Assembly (NCBI GenBank): GCA_964640995.1
Contig: CAZXJJ010000003.1
Location: 206,058-270,057 of the forward strand
Direction of reading: 5' to 3'
Source: JAAYUH01 sp964640995
GTDB lineage: Bacteria > Caldisericota > Caldisericia > B22-G15
Length of the DNA: 64,000 nt
Shown: positions 19,312-28,500 of the stretch, in pieces
Layout of the letters: every line of letters starts with the position of its first letter
Numbering within the stretch: position 1 is the stretch's first letter
The notes under the pieces: generated by a model
What the model saw: the letters and a program-made list of their open reading frames with translations, nothing else
What the model was told of the DNA's origin: nothing
The model's database searches: none
Position numbers and translations under genes: made by a program

Positions 19312-20112
19312 ATGAATTTCCTATCAAAATACATAGAGTATTTTTTAAGATTAATTGTTCTTATATCAATTTTTTTAATTATTAAAATTTTTTTAAATGT
19401 TTTAAAGAGAAGATTCATAAAATTTTATGAAAAAGTTGAATGTTATAAGAAAAGATTAACTCTTGTAAAACTTATATTTTCTATCTCAGATTATCTTTTA
19501 ATTTTTCTTTTTATTTGGTATTTTCTAAAAATATTCAATATAGATACAACTCCACTTCTTGCAGCAAGTGGAATTTTTGGAATTGCAATTGGTTTTGCAG
19601 GTCAAACATTCTTTAAAGATGCAATAGCAGGAATATTTTTAATTTTAGAAAATTATTATTCTGTTGGGGATATAATAGAAATTGATGATATTTTAGGAAC
19701 AGTTGAAGAAATTGGAATAAGAACAACTGTTATTAGAAATTATGAAGGGAAACTTTTTTATATTCCAAATGGAGAGATAAGAAAAGTTATTAAATATGGT
19801 TATGGAGAGCAATTTTTATGGGTTGAGGTTCCAATTTCTTATGAGGCAAATTTAGAAAAAGCGAAAGAGTTAATTTTAAAAGCTGGAGAGGTTCTTTTAA
19901 ACGAAGATGAGATTTTAGAAAAACCTCAAATTATGGGAGTAAATAAGTTTTCTGAATCCTCAATTTCTATTCTTGTTAAAATGAAAATTGAGAAAGATAA
20001 AAGGTGGTGTGCAAGAAGACGCTTTTTTGAGGAGATTAAAAAAACTTTTGATAAAGAAGGAATTGAAATTCCTTACAATAGAATGGTAGTTTATCTTAAA
20101 GACAAAAAATGA
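19312..20112 (+). CDS. mscS: Small-conductance mechanosensitive channel, MscS family
   Basis: Pressure-relief channel that opens when the membrane is stretched. The 266-residue protein has three membrane helices. The pore helix reads AASGIFGIAIGFAGQTFFKD (residues about 84-103), with the alternating Gly/Ala packing of MscS TM3, followed by AGIFLILENYYSVGDIIEI and GTVEEIGIRTTVIRNYEG of the beta domain. The C-terminal alpha-beta domain is complete, to 20112. It is a minimal-size MscS. The following radical SAM gene begins five bases after its stop, so the two are read together. The upstream TATAAT suggests a leaderless transcript. Confidence 0.94.
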   Translation: MNFLSKYIEYFLRLIVLISIFLIIKIFLNVLKRRFIKFYEKVECYKKRLTLVKLIFSISDYLLIFLFIWYFLKIFNIDTTPLLAASGIFGIAIGFAGQTFFKDAIAGIFLILENYYSVGDIIEIDDILGTVEEIGIRTTVIRNYEGKLFYIPNGEIRKVIKYGYGEQFLWVEVPISYEANLEKAKELILKAGEVLLNEDEILEKPQIMGVNKFSESSISILVKMKIEKDKRWCARRRFFEEIKKTFDKEGIEIPYNRMVVYLKDKK

Positions 20113-20116
20113 TTCT

Positions 20117-21025
20117 ATGAGTGCATCATACCTCTATCTATCAAAAAAAGAGATTAGAAAAAGAGGTTTTGAACTTTTTACTCGACTTTCTCATTGTGAT
20201 ATATGTCCGAGAGAGTGCAGGGTAAATAGAATTTTAGGAAAAAGGGGGTATTGTGGAAGTGATTATAAATTAAAAATAAGTACATACTCACTTCATTTTG
20301 GTGAAGAAAAACCAATTTCAGGTTTAAATGGTTCCGGAACTATCTTTTTTACAAATTGTTCCTTGAGATGTAAATTTTGTCAAAATTACACAATTAGTCA
20401 ACATGGAGAAGGAGAAGAATATGAAATAGAGGATCTTGCTAAAATTATGATTCACTTACAAAATCTTGGAGCACATAACATTAATTTAGTGACTCCAACA
20501 CATTACTCTCCACACATTCTTCTTGCAATATCAATTGCAAAAGAGATGGGTCTTAAAATTCCAATTTTATACAACACATCAGGTTACGAAAAGGTTGAAA
20601 TTTTAAAATTTTTAGAAGGAATTATTGATATATATCTCCCAGATGCAAAATATGGAGATAAAAATATTGCAAAAAAATATTCAGAGGCAGAAAATTATCC
20701 AGAAATAAATATAAAAGCAATAAAAGAGATGGTAAGGCAAGTTGGATTTATGAAACTAAATAAAAATGGAATTGTTGAAAGAGGTGTTATTGTAAGGCAC
20801 TTAATTTTGCCAAATAATGTTGAAAATTCGAAATTAGTTCTTGAGTCTCTAAATGAAAATATTGGAAAAGACCTAACTATTTCACTCATGACACAATATT
20901 ATCCTTGTTTTAAAACTCTCGGTGACAAAGAGTTGGGTAGAAGAATAACAAGAGAAGAATTCGTTGAAGTTTTAAAATATTTCAGAGAACTCGGATTTAA
21001 AGAGGAATTAATTCAATATATTTAA
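20117..21025 (+). CDS. Radical SAM protein, PflX-like (COG1313)
   Basis: Radical SAM enzyme of the 'putative pyruvate formate-lyase activating enzyme' group. The N-terminal Cys cluster is CDICPRECRVNRILGKRGYC (residues about 27-46), followed by the radical SAM CSLRCKFCQNY near residue 75 to 85, binding a [4Fe-4S] cluster. The C-terminal part LPDAKYGD, GVIVRHLILPN and MTQYYPC matches the family. These proteins were named by similarity to PFL activases, but the true substrate is unknown; no glycyl radical enzyme is in this window. The 302-residue length is normal. Its 3' end overlaps the convergent ftsY stop by four bases. Confidence 0.88.
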   Translation: MSASYLYLSKKEIRKRGFELFTRLSHCDICPRECRVNRILGKRGYCGSDYKLKISTYSLHFGEEKPISGLNGSGTIFFTNCSLRCKFCQNYTISQHGEGEEYEIEDLAKIMIHLQNLGAHNINLVTPTHYSPHILLAISIAKEMGLKIPILYNTSGYEKVEILKFLEGIIDIYLPDAKYGDKNIAKKYSEAENYPEINIKAIKEMVRQVGFMKLNKNGIVERGVIVRHLILPNNVENSKLVLESLNENIGKDLTISLMTQYYPCFKTLGDKELGRRITREEFVEVLKYFRELGFKEELIQYI

Positions 21026-21840
21026 GAAAAATCTTTGAAAAGAAGGTTTATAAATTTTTCTCTCTTAAATTTTTCAAAACTTTTTAAATCCTCTCCAAAT
21101 GATAAAAAAAGAATAGGAATTTTATATTTATCATAAATTGGAACTAAAATTCCTGGTTTAATGGTTGAATCGATTTTTGTTATGAAAAACCCGGTTATAT
21201 TCATTGCTTCATTGAATTTTTCAACTTGAGAGTATAAATTTTCTCCTTCAGTTGAATCAAGAACAAGAATTGTTTCTGTTATTTCCTTAAAATTTTTCTC
21301 AATAACTCTTTTTATCTTTTTTAACTCTTCAATAAGGTTCTTTTTTGTCTCTAATCTTCCTGCAGTATCTATGAAAAATTTTTTATACCCTCTATTTAAT
21401 CCAAAATTTAATCCATCATAAATTACACTTCCAGGTTCATCCCCTCTTCTTCCCATAAAAACAGAAACTCCAATTCTATCTCCCCAAATTTTAAGTTGTT
21501 CATTCGCTCCTGTTCTAAATGTATCCCCTTGAATAAAAAGCACACATTCACCTTTTTCTTTAAAATAACTTCCAAGTTTTGCAATTGAAGTTGTTTTTCC
21601 TCCACCATTTACTCCTAAAAAAAGGTAAATTGAGGTTTCTAAAACTTTTAAATCTCTTTCACTTCCATCTAAAATTTGAAATAAACTTTTTTTAACACCT
21701 TCAATTCCACTTTTTTTATAAATCTTCATAAGTTCTTCTGAAAAATCTATACCAAAACCTGAAAGAAGGAGAAAATCTTCAAAACTCTCAAGTTCCTCTT
21801 TTTTACCTTTTATAAATTCAAAAAATTTGAAAAGATTCAT
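21022..21840 (-). CDS. ftsY: Signal recognition particle receptor FtsY
   Basis: GTPase that docks the SRP-ribosome complex at the membrane for cotranslational insertion. The 272 residues contain the N domain (helical, about 1-65) and G domain with G1 GVNGGGKTTSIAKLG, DTAGR in the G3 motif, and TKID for G4. The acidic A domain of E. coli is absent, so it is a minimal NG form common in thermophiles. G1 is normally GxNGxGKTT, and the extra glycine in NGGGKT is a conservative variant. It has no ribosome-binding site and starts only 24 bases from a divergent radical SAM gene. Confidence 0.93.
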   Translation of the reverse strand: MNLFKFFEFIKGKKEELESFEDFLLLSGFGIDFSEELMKIYKKSGIEGVKKSLFQILDGSERDLKVLETSIYLFLGVNGGGKTTSIAKLGSYFKEKGECVLFIQGDTFRTGANEQLKIWGDRIGVSVFMGRRGDEPGSVIYDGLNFGLNRGYKKFFIDTAGRLETKKNLIEELKKIKRVIEKNFKEITETILVLDSTEGENLYSQVEKFNEAMNITGFFITKIDSTIKPGILVPIYDKYKIPILFLSFGEDLKSFEKFKREKFINLLFKDFS

Positions 21841-21864
21841 ATTTAAATGATATCATATTGATGT
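21841..21864. promoter_or_regulatory. 24-base divergent promoter region with palindromic -10 elements
   Basis: Between the divergent starts of ftsY and the next radical SAM gene lies ATGATATCAT, a perfect palindrome at 21847-21856. It supplies a TATCAT -10 on the plus strand (21851-21856) and a TATGAT-type -10 on the minus strand. Neither gene has a ribosome-binding site, so both messages may be leaderless. The -35 boxes would lie inside the opposite coding sequences. Confidence 0.5.
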
Positions 21865-22602
21865 ATGGAAGAGAGAGAGGTGAGAGAAGTTGTTTATGGT
21901 CCAGTACTCTCTTGGAGATATGGAAAATCTCTTGGAATAAATCTTCTAGGGAAAACAAAAAGAATATGCACCTTCTCCTGCATTTATTGTGAACTTGGAC
22001 CATTCAGTTTAAAAGAAAGTGAAAAGTTATATAAAATAAAAAGAGAAATTTTTGTTGAGGGAGAAATAGTTTTAGAAGAGTTTAAAAAGTTTTTAAATTC
22101 TGATTTTGATGTAATAACCTTTTCAGGTGCAGGTGAACCAACCTTAGCAAAAAATATAAAGGAGGTCTCACAGAAGATAAAAGAGATAAAACCTGATAAT
22201 CCTATTGTTTTATTAACAAATTCATCACTTCTTCATCTTGATGAGGTAAGAAAAGATGTTTTAAATTTTGATATCATTGATGTAAAAATTGATGCTATAA
22301 GTGAGGAAATTTTTAAAAAAATAAATAGACCTATAACAGGAGTAACAATAGAAAAAATTCTTTATGGTATAAGAAAACTAAAAGAAGAGTTCAAAGAAAA
22401 ACTTCACATCCAAATAATGGTTACTCAAATAAATTTAAAAGAAATAAAAAAAATAGCAAACTTTGTTATTGAAATCCATCCAGATGAAGTTCACCTTAAC
22501 ACTCCAACAAGATACCCTTGGAAAAAACCAGTTTCAAAAGAAACCCTTCTACCACTTAAAAATTACTTCAAAAACCTCAAAGTTAGAACCCCTTATGATT
22601 AA
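21865..22602 (+). CDS. Radical SAM protein, COG0731-like Fe-S oxidoreductase
   Basis: A 245-residue radical SAM domain protein. The N-terminal segment VYGPVLSWRYGKSLGINLLG is the typical start of the COG0731 group related to wybutosine enzymes, and the cluster ligands are CTFSCIYCELG (residues about 33-43). SGAGEPTLAKN is the SAM-binding GGE-like motif. The C-terminal part VHLNTPTRYPW includes the usual family sequence. The physiological reaction is not known for bacterial members. It is divergent from ftsY and followed by 150 bases without a gene before nfeD. It has no ribosome-binding site; an in-frame alternative start at 21861 is out of frame and rejected. Confidence 0.87.
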   Translation: MEEREVREVVYGPVLSWRYGKSLGINLLGKTKRICTFSCIYCELGPFSLKESEKLYKIKREIFVEGEIVLEEFKKFLNSDFDVITFSGAGEPTLAKNIKEVSQKIKEIKPDNPIVLLTNSSLLHLDEVRKDVLNFDIIDVKIDAISEEIFKKINRPITGVTIEKILYGIRKLKEEFKEKLHIQIMVTQINLKEIKKIANFVIEIHPDEVHLNTPTRYPWKKPVSKETLLPLKNYFKNLKVRTPYD

Positions 22603-22741
22603 AGAGTCTCAAATAAATTTTTAAATGTTTTAAAATAAATTTTCTTTATTTTGTTAAAACTTATCTATCAACAACTCCATATGAATTTATATTTAAAACT
22701 TTTCTATTATAACTAAATTTTTTCATAGAAAATAAGGGTGT

Positions 22742-22747
22742 TATAAT
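22742..22747 (+). promoter_or_regulatory. -10 box for leaderless nfeD message
   Basis: A perfect TATAAT ends six bases before the ATG at 22754, with no ribosome-binding site between. The stretch 22603-22753 otherwise shows only AT-rich sequence and no convincing -35. Confidence 0.55.
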
Positions 22748-22753
22748 AAAATT

Positions 22754-24034
22754 ATGAGAAGAATTTTATTTTTAACATTTATTTTAATATCTTTTATTTT
22801 TAACATAACTTATTCAAAAAGTGAGAAAGTTTTAATTTTGCATATAGAAGGAGAAATTGAATTAGGTTTATCAAAATATGTTGAAAGAGGTTTGAGTAAT
22901 TTAGATGGTGTAAAAGCGGTAATTTTTGTTGTTGATACATTTGGTGGAGCAGTTGATGCGGCAACTCAAATAAGAGATAAAATTTTAGAATTAAATTCTA
23001 AAGGAATACTCACAATTGGATGGATAAAAGGAAGAGCTTGGTCTGCAGGTGCTTTAATTACACTTGCCACAAAAAAAATAGTATTTTCCTCTGGAGGAAG
23101 TATGGGAGCAGCAGAACCAATACCTGCAACTGAAAAAACTATTTCTGCTCTTAAAGGAGAATTTGAATCAACATGTGAAGCGAATGGAAGAGACCCGCTT
23201 ATTGGTGCTGCAATGGTTGATAAAGATATTGAAATTGAGGGAATTGTTAAAAAAGGAGAGATTTTAACTCTTTCTAAAGATTTGGCAAAAAAGGTCGGCT
23301 TTCTTGATTTTGAGGCTAATTCAATAGAAGAAATTTTAAGTGAATTTAATTTAAAAAATTATGAATTTATAGATATTAAATATTCTTTAACAGAAAAAAT
23401 TGCTCGATTTATAACACAAAGCACAATCAGAGAAATTTTGCTTGTTATTGGCTTTTTAGGTCTTTTAATTGAAGCAACAACTCCTGGTTTTGGAGTTCCA
23501 GGAACAATGGGAATAATATCTTTATCACTTTTTTTTGGAGGACACATGATTGCAGGGCTTGGAAATTGGCTTTATGTGGGATTATTCATCGCAGGAGTAA
23601 TTTTACTCTTAATTGAGATTTTTTTAATTCCAGGTTTTGGTTTAACAGGAATTGCTGGAATAATTTTAATCTTCATATCGATATTTTTTACTCTAGGTGG
23701 TGGAACAATGGCTCTTTATTCAATCGGATTAGTTTCAGCTATTCTTTTGATTTTATTTATAATTCTTCTTTTTCTTTTCCCCAAACTTCCAATATGGAAT
23801 AAACTTGGACTCAAAGAAAGTTTAAAAACAGAAAAAGGTTACACTACTTATTCACAACTTGAAGAGTTGATTGGAAAAGAAGCAATAGTTTTAACAACTT
23901 TAAGACCTTCAGGAGCAATTGAAATCGATGGGAAGAGGTATGATGCAATTTCGCTGGGTGAATTTATTGAAAAAGATTCAAAAGTGAAAGTTATAAAAAT
24001 TGAAGGTGGTAAAATTATAGTTGAAAAACTTTAA
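22754..24034 (+). CDS. nfeD: NfeD1b-type membrane serine protease
   Basis: Membrane-anchored ClpP-class protease that works with flotillin/stomatin partners. A signal peptide (1-21) precedes the ClpP-like domain with the catalytic Ser in GRAWSAGALITLA (residues about 96-108), then SSGGSMGAAEPI. Four to five membrane helices follow (residues about 215-340) and the NfeD OB-fold at the C-terminus (LIGKEAIVLTTLRPSGAIEI). At 426 residues this is the long form. The gene is followed by floA after 34 bases, the classic NfeD-SPFH pair. It likely helps membrane-domain quality control. Confidence 0.93.
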   Translation: MRRILFLTFILISFIFNITYSKSEKVLILHIEGEIELGLSKYVERGLSNLDGVKAVIFVVDTFGGAVDAATQIRDKILELNSKGILTIGWIKGRAWSAGALITLATKKIVFSSGGSMGAAEPIPATEKTISALKGEFESTCEANGRDPLIGAAMVDKDIEIEGIVKKGEILTLSKDLAKKVGFLDFEANSIEEILSEFNLKNYEFIDIKYSLTEKIARFITQSTIREILLVIGFLGLLIEATTPGFGVPGTMGIISLSLFFGGHMIAGLGNWLYVGLFIAGVILLLIEIFLIPGFGLTGIAGIILIFISIFFTLGGGTMALYSIGLVSAILLILFIILLFLFPKLPIWNKLGLKESLKTEKGYTTYSQLEELIGKEAIVLTTLRPSGAIEIDGKRYDAISLGEFIEKDSKVKVIKIEGGKIIVEKL

Positions 24035-24068
24035 CATTTTTTTGTAAATAATTTTTAAGGAGGTTACT

Positions 24069-25055
24069 ATGTTTGGATTAGGAATTTGGTTTACAGTGAT
24101 TATCATTGTAATACTTTTAATAATACTATTTTCATTTATTCCAGTTGGTCTTTGGATCGCATCAATTGCAGCAGGAGTTCCTGTAGGATTAATCAACCTT
24201 ATCGGAATGAGATTAAGAAGAGTAGTTCCAGCAAAAATTGTTTTGCCATTAATTAAAGCAACAAAAGCAGGTCTTTCTGTTTCTGTTGATAAACTTGAGG
24301 CACATTACCTTGCCGGTGGAAATGTTGATAGAGTAATTGATGCATGGATTGCAGCAGAAAGAGCAGGAATCCCATTAACATTTGAAAGAGCAGCAGCAAT
24401 TGATCTTGCGGGAAGAGATGTTCTTGAAGCAGTTAGAATGAGCGTTAATCCAAAAGTTATTGAAACTCCTATAGTTGCAGCAGTTGCAAAAGATGGAATT
24501 GAACTAAAGGCAAAGGCAAGAGTAACAGTTAGAGCAAACATTGATAGATTGGTAGGTGGAGCAGGAGAAGCAACAATTATTGCAAGAGTAGGTGAAGGAA
24601 TTGTTACAACAATAGGCTCTGCTGAAACTCATAAAGAGGTTTTAGAAAATCCAGATAGAATTTCTAAAACAGTTTTAGAGAAAGGTTTAGACACAGGTAC
24701 TGCTTTTGAAATTTTATCTATTGATATCGCAGATGTCGATGTTGGACAAAACATTGGAGCAAAATTAAGAATTGATCAAGCAGAGGCAGATAAAAGAATT
24801 TATCAAGCAATGGCAGAACAAAAAAGAGCGATGGCAGTTGCAAGAGAACAAGAAATGAAGGCCCTCACTCAAGAGATGAGAGCAAAAGTTGTTGAGGCAG
24901 AAGCAGAAATTCCTAAAGCTATCGCTGAAGCATTAAAACAAGGAAAATTAGGTGTTTTTGATTACTATCAACTTAAAAACATTCAAGCAGACACAACAAT
25001 GAGAGAGTCAATTTCAAAAATTTCTGAAGAGGAGAAAAAAGAGGAAGAGAGATAA
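24069..25055 (+). CDS. floA: Flotillin-like protein FloA
   Basis: SPFH-domain scaffold of bacterial membrane microdomains (UPF0365/YqfA family). The N-terminal hairpin membrane segment (residues about 5-40) precedes LIGMRLRRVVPAKIVLPLIKATKAG, and the body continues with the conserved HYLAGGNVDRVIDAWIAA and DIADVDVGQNIGAKLRIDQA. The C-terminal coiled coil is rich in Ala, Glu and Gln (AEAEIPKAIAEALKQGKLGV). The length of 328 residues and the unusually even codon bias suggest high expression. The AAGGAGG ribosome-binding site lies at 24057-24063. The stop overlaps the next ATG by one base. Confidence 0.95.
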   Translation: MFGLGIWFTVIIIVILLIILFSFIPVGLWIASIAAGVPVGLINLIGMRLRRVVPAKIVLPLIKATKAGLSVSVDKLEAHYLAGGNVDRVIDAWIAAERAGIPLTFERAAAIDLAGRDVLEAVRMSVNPKVIETPIVAAVAKDGIELKAKARVTVRANIDRLVGGAGEATIIARVGEGIVTTIGSAETHKEVLENPDRISKTVLEKGLDTGTAFEILSIDIADVDVGQNIGAKLRIDQAEADKRIYQAMAEQKRAMAVAREQEMKALTQEMRAKVVEAEAEIPKAIAEALKQGKLGVFDYYQLKNIQADTTMRESISKISEEEKKEEER

Positions 25056-25477
25056 TGGATTCCTTTATCATAATAATAATCTTATACATTGTTTTATATA
25101 TAATTCTTACTTTAATTAATATGATTAATCAAAAAAAGAAAAGAGAATTAATAAAAGAAAGTGAAGAAGAAATATTAGAGGAGATAAAATTAACTCCTCC
25201 TATAATTGAAAAAGAATTTGAAATAGAAGAAGAGAAAGAGAAACTTAAGTATGAGTCAAAAGAACCTAAAAAAATAGAGATACACGAAAAAGTTCTCATA
25301 AATACACAAGAAAAGAAAGATGTAAAATTTGAAAATGAAAAACTATCTAATGTAGAGATCTTATCTTATGAAAAAATTCCCAAAATAAAAAAAATCCTAA
25401 ACTTTTCTAAAAATGATGTTTTGAAAGGTATCATATACAAAGAAATTCTCACTCCAAAATTTAAAAAAAATGATTAA
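25055..25477 (+). CDS. Single-pass membrane protein with acidic tail, linked to floA
   Basis: A 140-residue protein of no named family. One N-terminal membrane helix (residues about 3-24) is followed by a Lys/Glu-rich, probably unstructured or coiled-coil cytoplasmic tail (30-100). A hydrophobic C-terminus ends VLKGIIYKEILTPKF. I recall similar short endings of the form SEIL-G-P in hypothetical proteins of Clostridia, but have not checked this. The ATG overlaps the floA stop as TAATG, so translation is coupled. This places it with NfeD and FloA, perhaps as an accessory or scaffold protein. A bidirectional terminator follows. Confidence 0.7.
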   Translation: MDSFIIIIILYIVLYIILTLINMINQKKKRELIKESEEEILEEIKLTPPIIEKEFEIEEEKEKLKYESKEPKKIEIHEKVLINTQEKKDVKFENEKLSNVEILSYEKIPKIKKILNFSKNDVLKGIIYKEILTPKFKKND

Positions 25478-25505
25478 TATGATATTTTTTAGATCTAAAA
25501 AATTT

Positions 25506-25532
25506 TAAGGGCTGGAAATTTTCCAGCCCTTT
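25506..25532. terminator. Bidirectional terminator after the nfeD-floA operon
   Basis: AGGGCTGGAAA and its complement TTTCCAGCCCT form an eleven-pair stem across 25508-25530. On the minus strand it is followed by TTAAAATTTTTT, on the plus strand by TTTC. It separates the floA operon from the surface-protein remnant. Confidence 0.85.
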
Positions 25533-25559
25533 CATTAAATTGATGATTTAAATCAATCT

Positions 25560-28500
25560 TTTATTCTAATAGTAATTTTTTGTTAATCTATCATTAAAGA
25601 TTATAGTGTATCTATTGTTGTATTTATAGTCAATATCAAAGTGATATCTAATATCGCATACTCACCAAAAAATGATATATCAGTACTCTTAAATCTTCTA
25701 AATGTCATCCAATCTGTATCAAATCCAATTAAAGGATTAATTACTCTCCACTTAGGAATTGACGATGATGCTAAGTCTAACAATACAATTGCACCTGTTT
25801 TTATGTTAAAAAAACAATTAACGAAAATTACAGTAAAACTTAAATTTTTTGTTAGAGTGATAGAAATAGGATCTATTTTTGAATTTATATTTCCATACCA
25901 TCCAATGAAATACCATCCAGAAGAAGGTGTAGCAGTAAGTGTTATTTGTGAATATTGATTATAAGGACCAGTTGGAGGATTTATTAATACTTTTCAATTG
26001 CCTAAAACGTTAACATTAATATTTGTAAAATATAGGTACTAAAGAAATGTCAGATTCAATCCTCACTCTTATTCTATGACCCTCACTATATTCACCTGAT
26101 AAACCTATTACATACAAATAATCTCCAATTTTTAATCACTCTTGGTAGAGTTCCAATATAACCATCAATAAATATAATTATTTCACCACTTCCATCATCT
26201 ATCTTACAAGTACTTGAATCGATTATTTTTGTAACATATCCTTCTATTTTTACAAGCCATCCTTCATTTTTTTTCTAAATTCAAATCTCCAGTTCTAAAA
26301 TACTTTGGTTCATATACACTTGTCTATCCAATCCATAAGATATCCCTATAAAAATCATCAAATTTTAACTCTGTATCTCCATTATATTGATCGATTACAC
26401 CTGTTAATTGTAAAATTACACCTTCTGGAATTATTTTATCTGTTGGAAAACTTCCAAAAACTGTAATACCTCCAGTCTCATCTTATAAATAGATTACATC
26501 AAAGAATTTTCCTGAACCAGATGTAACAACACCTCTTATAGTTACCCTCTCTCCCAATCTATCTGATACATTATTATTATCCATATCTTTTCTTGCCTAT
26601 CTAATAGGAGTCACTCTATTTATCTTACACAACAAATCAACAAGATTTAGTGTAAACGCTTCATTATTGCAACCAGCCTCTCCCTCAATCCAATTTCCTG
26701 GTTCATAATTTGAAAATACCGCTCTTCCTAAAACCGCAACTCTTGCTCCATTTGGAAGAGTTTGAATTGACATAGCTGGCATATTTGAACCATTTGGATT
26801 CGAACGGTAACTATAAATATAATATCCTGCACCGACACGATTAACACCTGAAGGTGTATCGTCGTGATTATAACTTGTTTGATTTGCATAAGCAATTTTG
26901 TGATACCATTACAGATTTTAGAATTTGTCTGAGGAAAATTATATAAACTAACTCCCCATAAATATCCATAATTATTAATGTCATCATATATATTATCATG
27001 ATTGATATTAATTCCTAATCCAAGGGAGGTGAGAAAATCATTATATCTTGTTAGATCTTCATTATAATTTGATTTTGCTGTAAATAAAAGTGAACTGCCA
27101 TTTTGAACAAAATTTCTTATTGCTTGTTTTCAGAATCTGATAAAAGTCTACTATCGGTTCCTCCTTGTGGATATGTTATAACAAGTAAATCAACACTAAA
27201 AAAGTAATGATTCTGTTATTTCTTGATATGTATGTATAAATTCTTAACCATTGTGTGTAAACAAATCTGCAAATTCTGATAGATTATATAAACCGGTTCT
27301 AGATGTATAATCGCTTTTGTGATATCTATCAATTAAAATTCTCTTTCCTAAACTTTCAAGAACTCTAAATTTTATCTTTTGAGTATTATCATGTTCGGGA
27401 TCTTCTTTAGGTCCTTCTAAAACAACATAAATTGTAAATAATCCAGAAGTTAGGGGTATCCAGTTTGTTGATATGTTTAATTGTATTCCAGATGGCAAAT
27501 CAACTGTTTTTGTGTCTATTAAAATTCCAGCAGCTCTTGGATCGCCTTCATAGAATTTAACTTGAAGATTTGAAAAAGATATTGACCCATAATTTTTTAA
27601 TGTTGGGATAAGAGAAACTACTTTGTTTTGGAATATTGCCTTGGGCGAATAACTTAAAATAATGACTTTAAGATCAATATCAGATGGTGGTGTCCAAATT
27701 GGTGATGTAATTCCAACATCACCATCTTGTTCAACAACTCTTAAATAATACCTACAACTACCACCTTTATAAATTATTGTAAATTTTTTTTCAAATTTTT
27801 GTGAATTATTTGTCCAAGAATGAAGAACATGACCACTATTTGTTATAATTTCGACTAAAATTATTTTGTCAGAAGAGTCTGGATCATAAGTGTAAATTTC
27901 AAACTGAATATTTTCACCACTTTTAGCAGGAATAGTTGATCCCATCAAATAATTGTTTGCTTTAAAACTCAATTTTATATTTCTATCTTCTGTACTATAT
28001 GTTCTCATCATTTTAAATGCTTCAAGAACATCATTTTTGGTTAAGTTGTTTGCTATTATTCCAGTCAAATTATTTGGAGGATAACCCCAGTTTTTTGTAT
28101 GGTTATCTTGTCCATTTGTTGCTCCAACATGCCAACCTTTATCAAGCGCATAAATGTAAGCATTTTCTAATCTTGCATAAGAATATTGTGGAGATCCATT
28201 TCCGACCTCTTGATGAGTTATTATATCATCAAGATCTTCATCATAAGCAAATCCATTAAAATAATGCTACAAAAACGCCATTTTGAGTAAAATTATTCGC
28301 TTGAGTTAATGCATCATTCCATTCATTCATATCTAACCAATTTGAATGGTCTGTAATTACAAGAAAATCTATTTTAGCTACATCTCTTACATATGTAAAT
28401 ACATCAACCGGAGTTAAAGCACCATCTGAATATGAGGTGTGAGCATATGGAACTCCAAAATAAAAGTTTTCAGTGGTTAGTGGTTCAATAATATAAAAAT

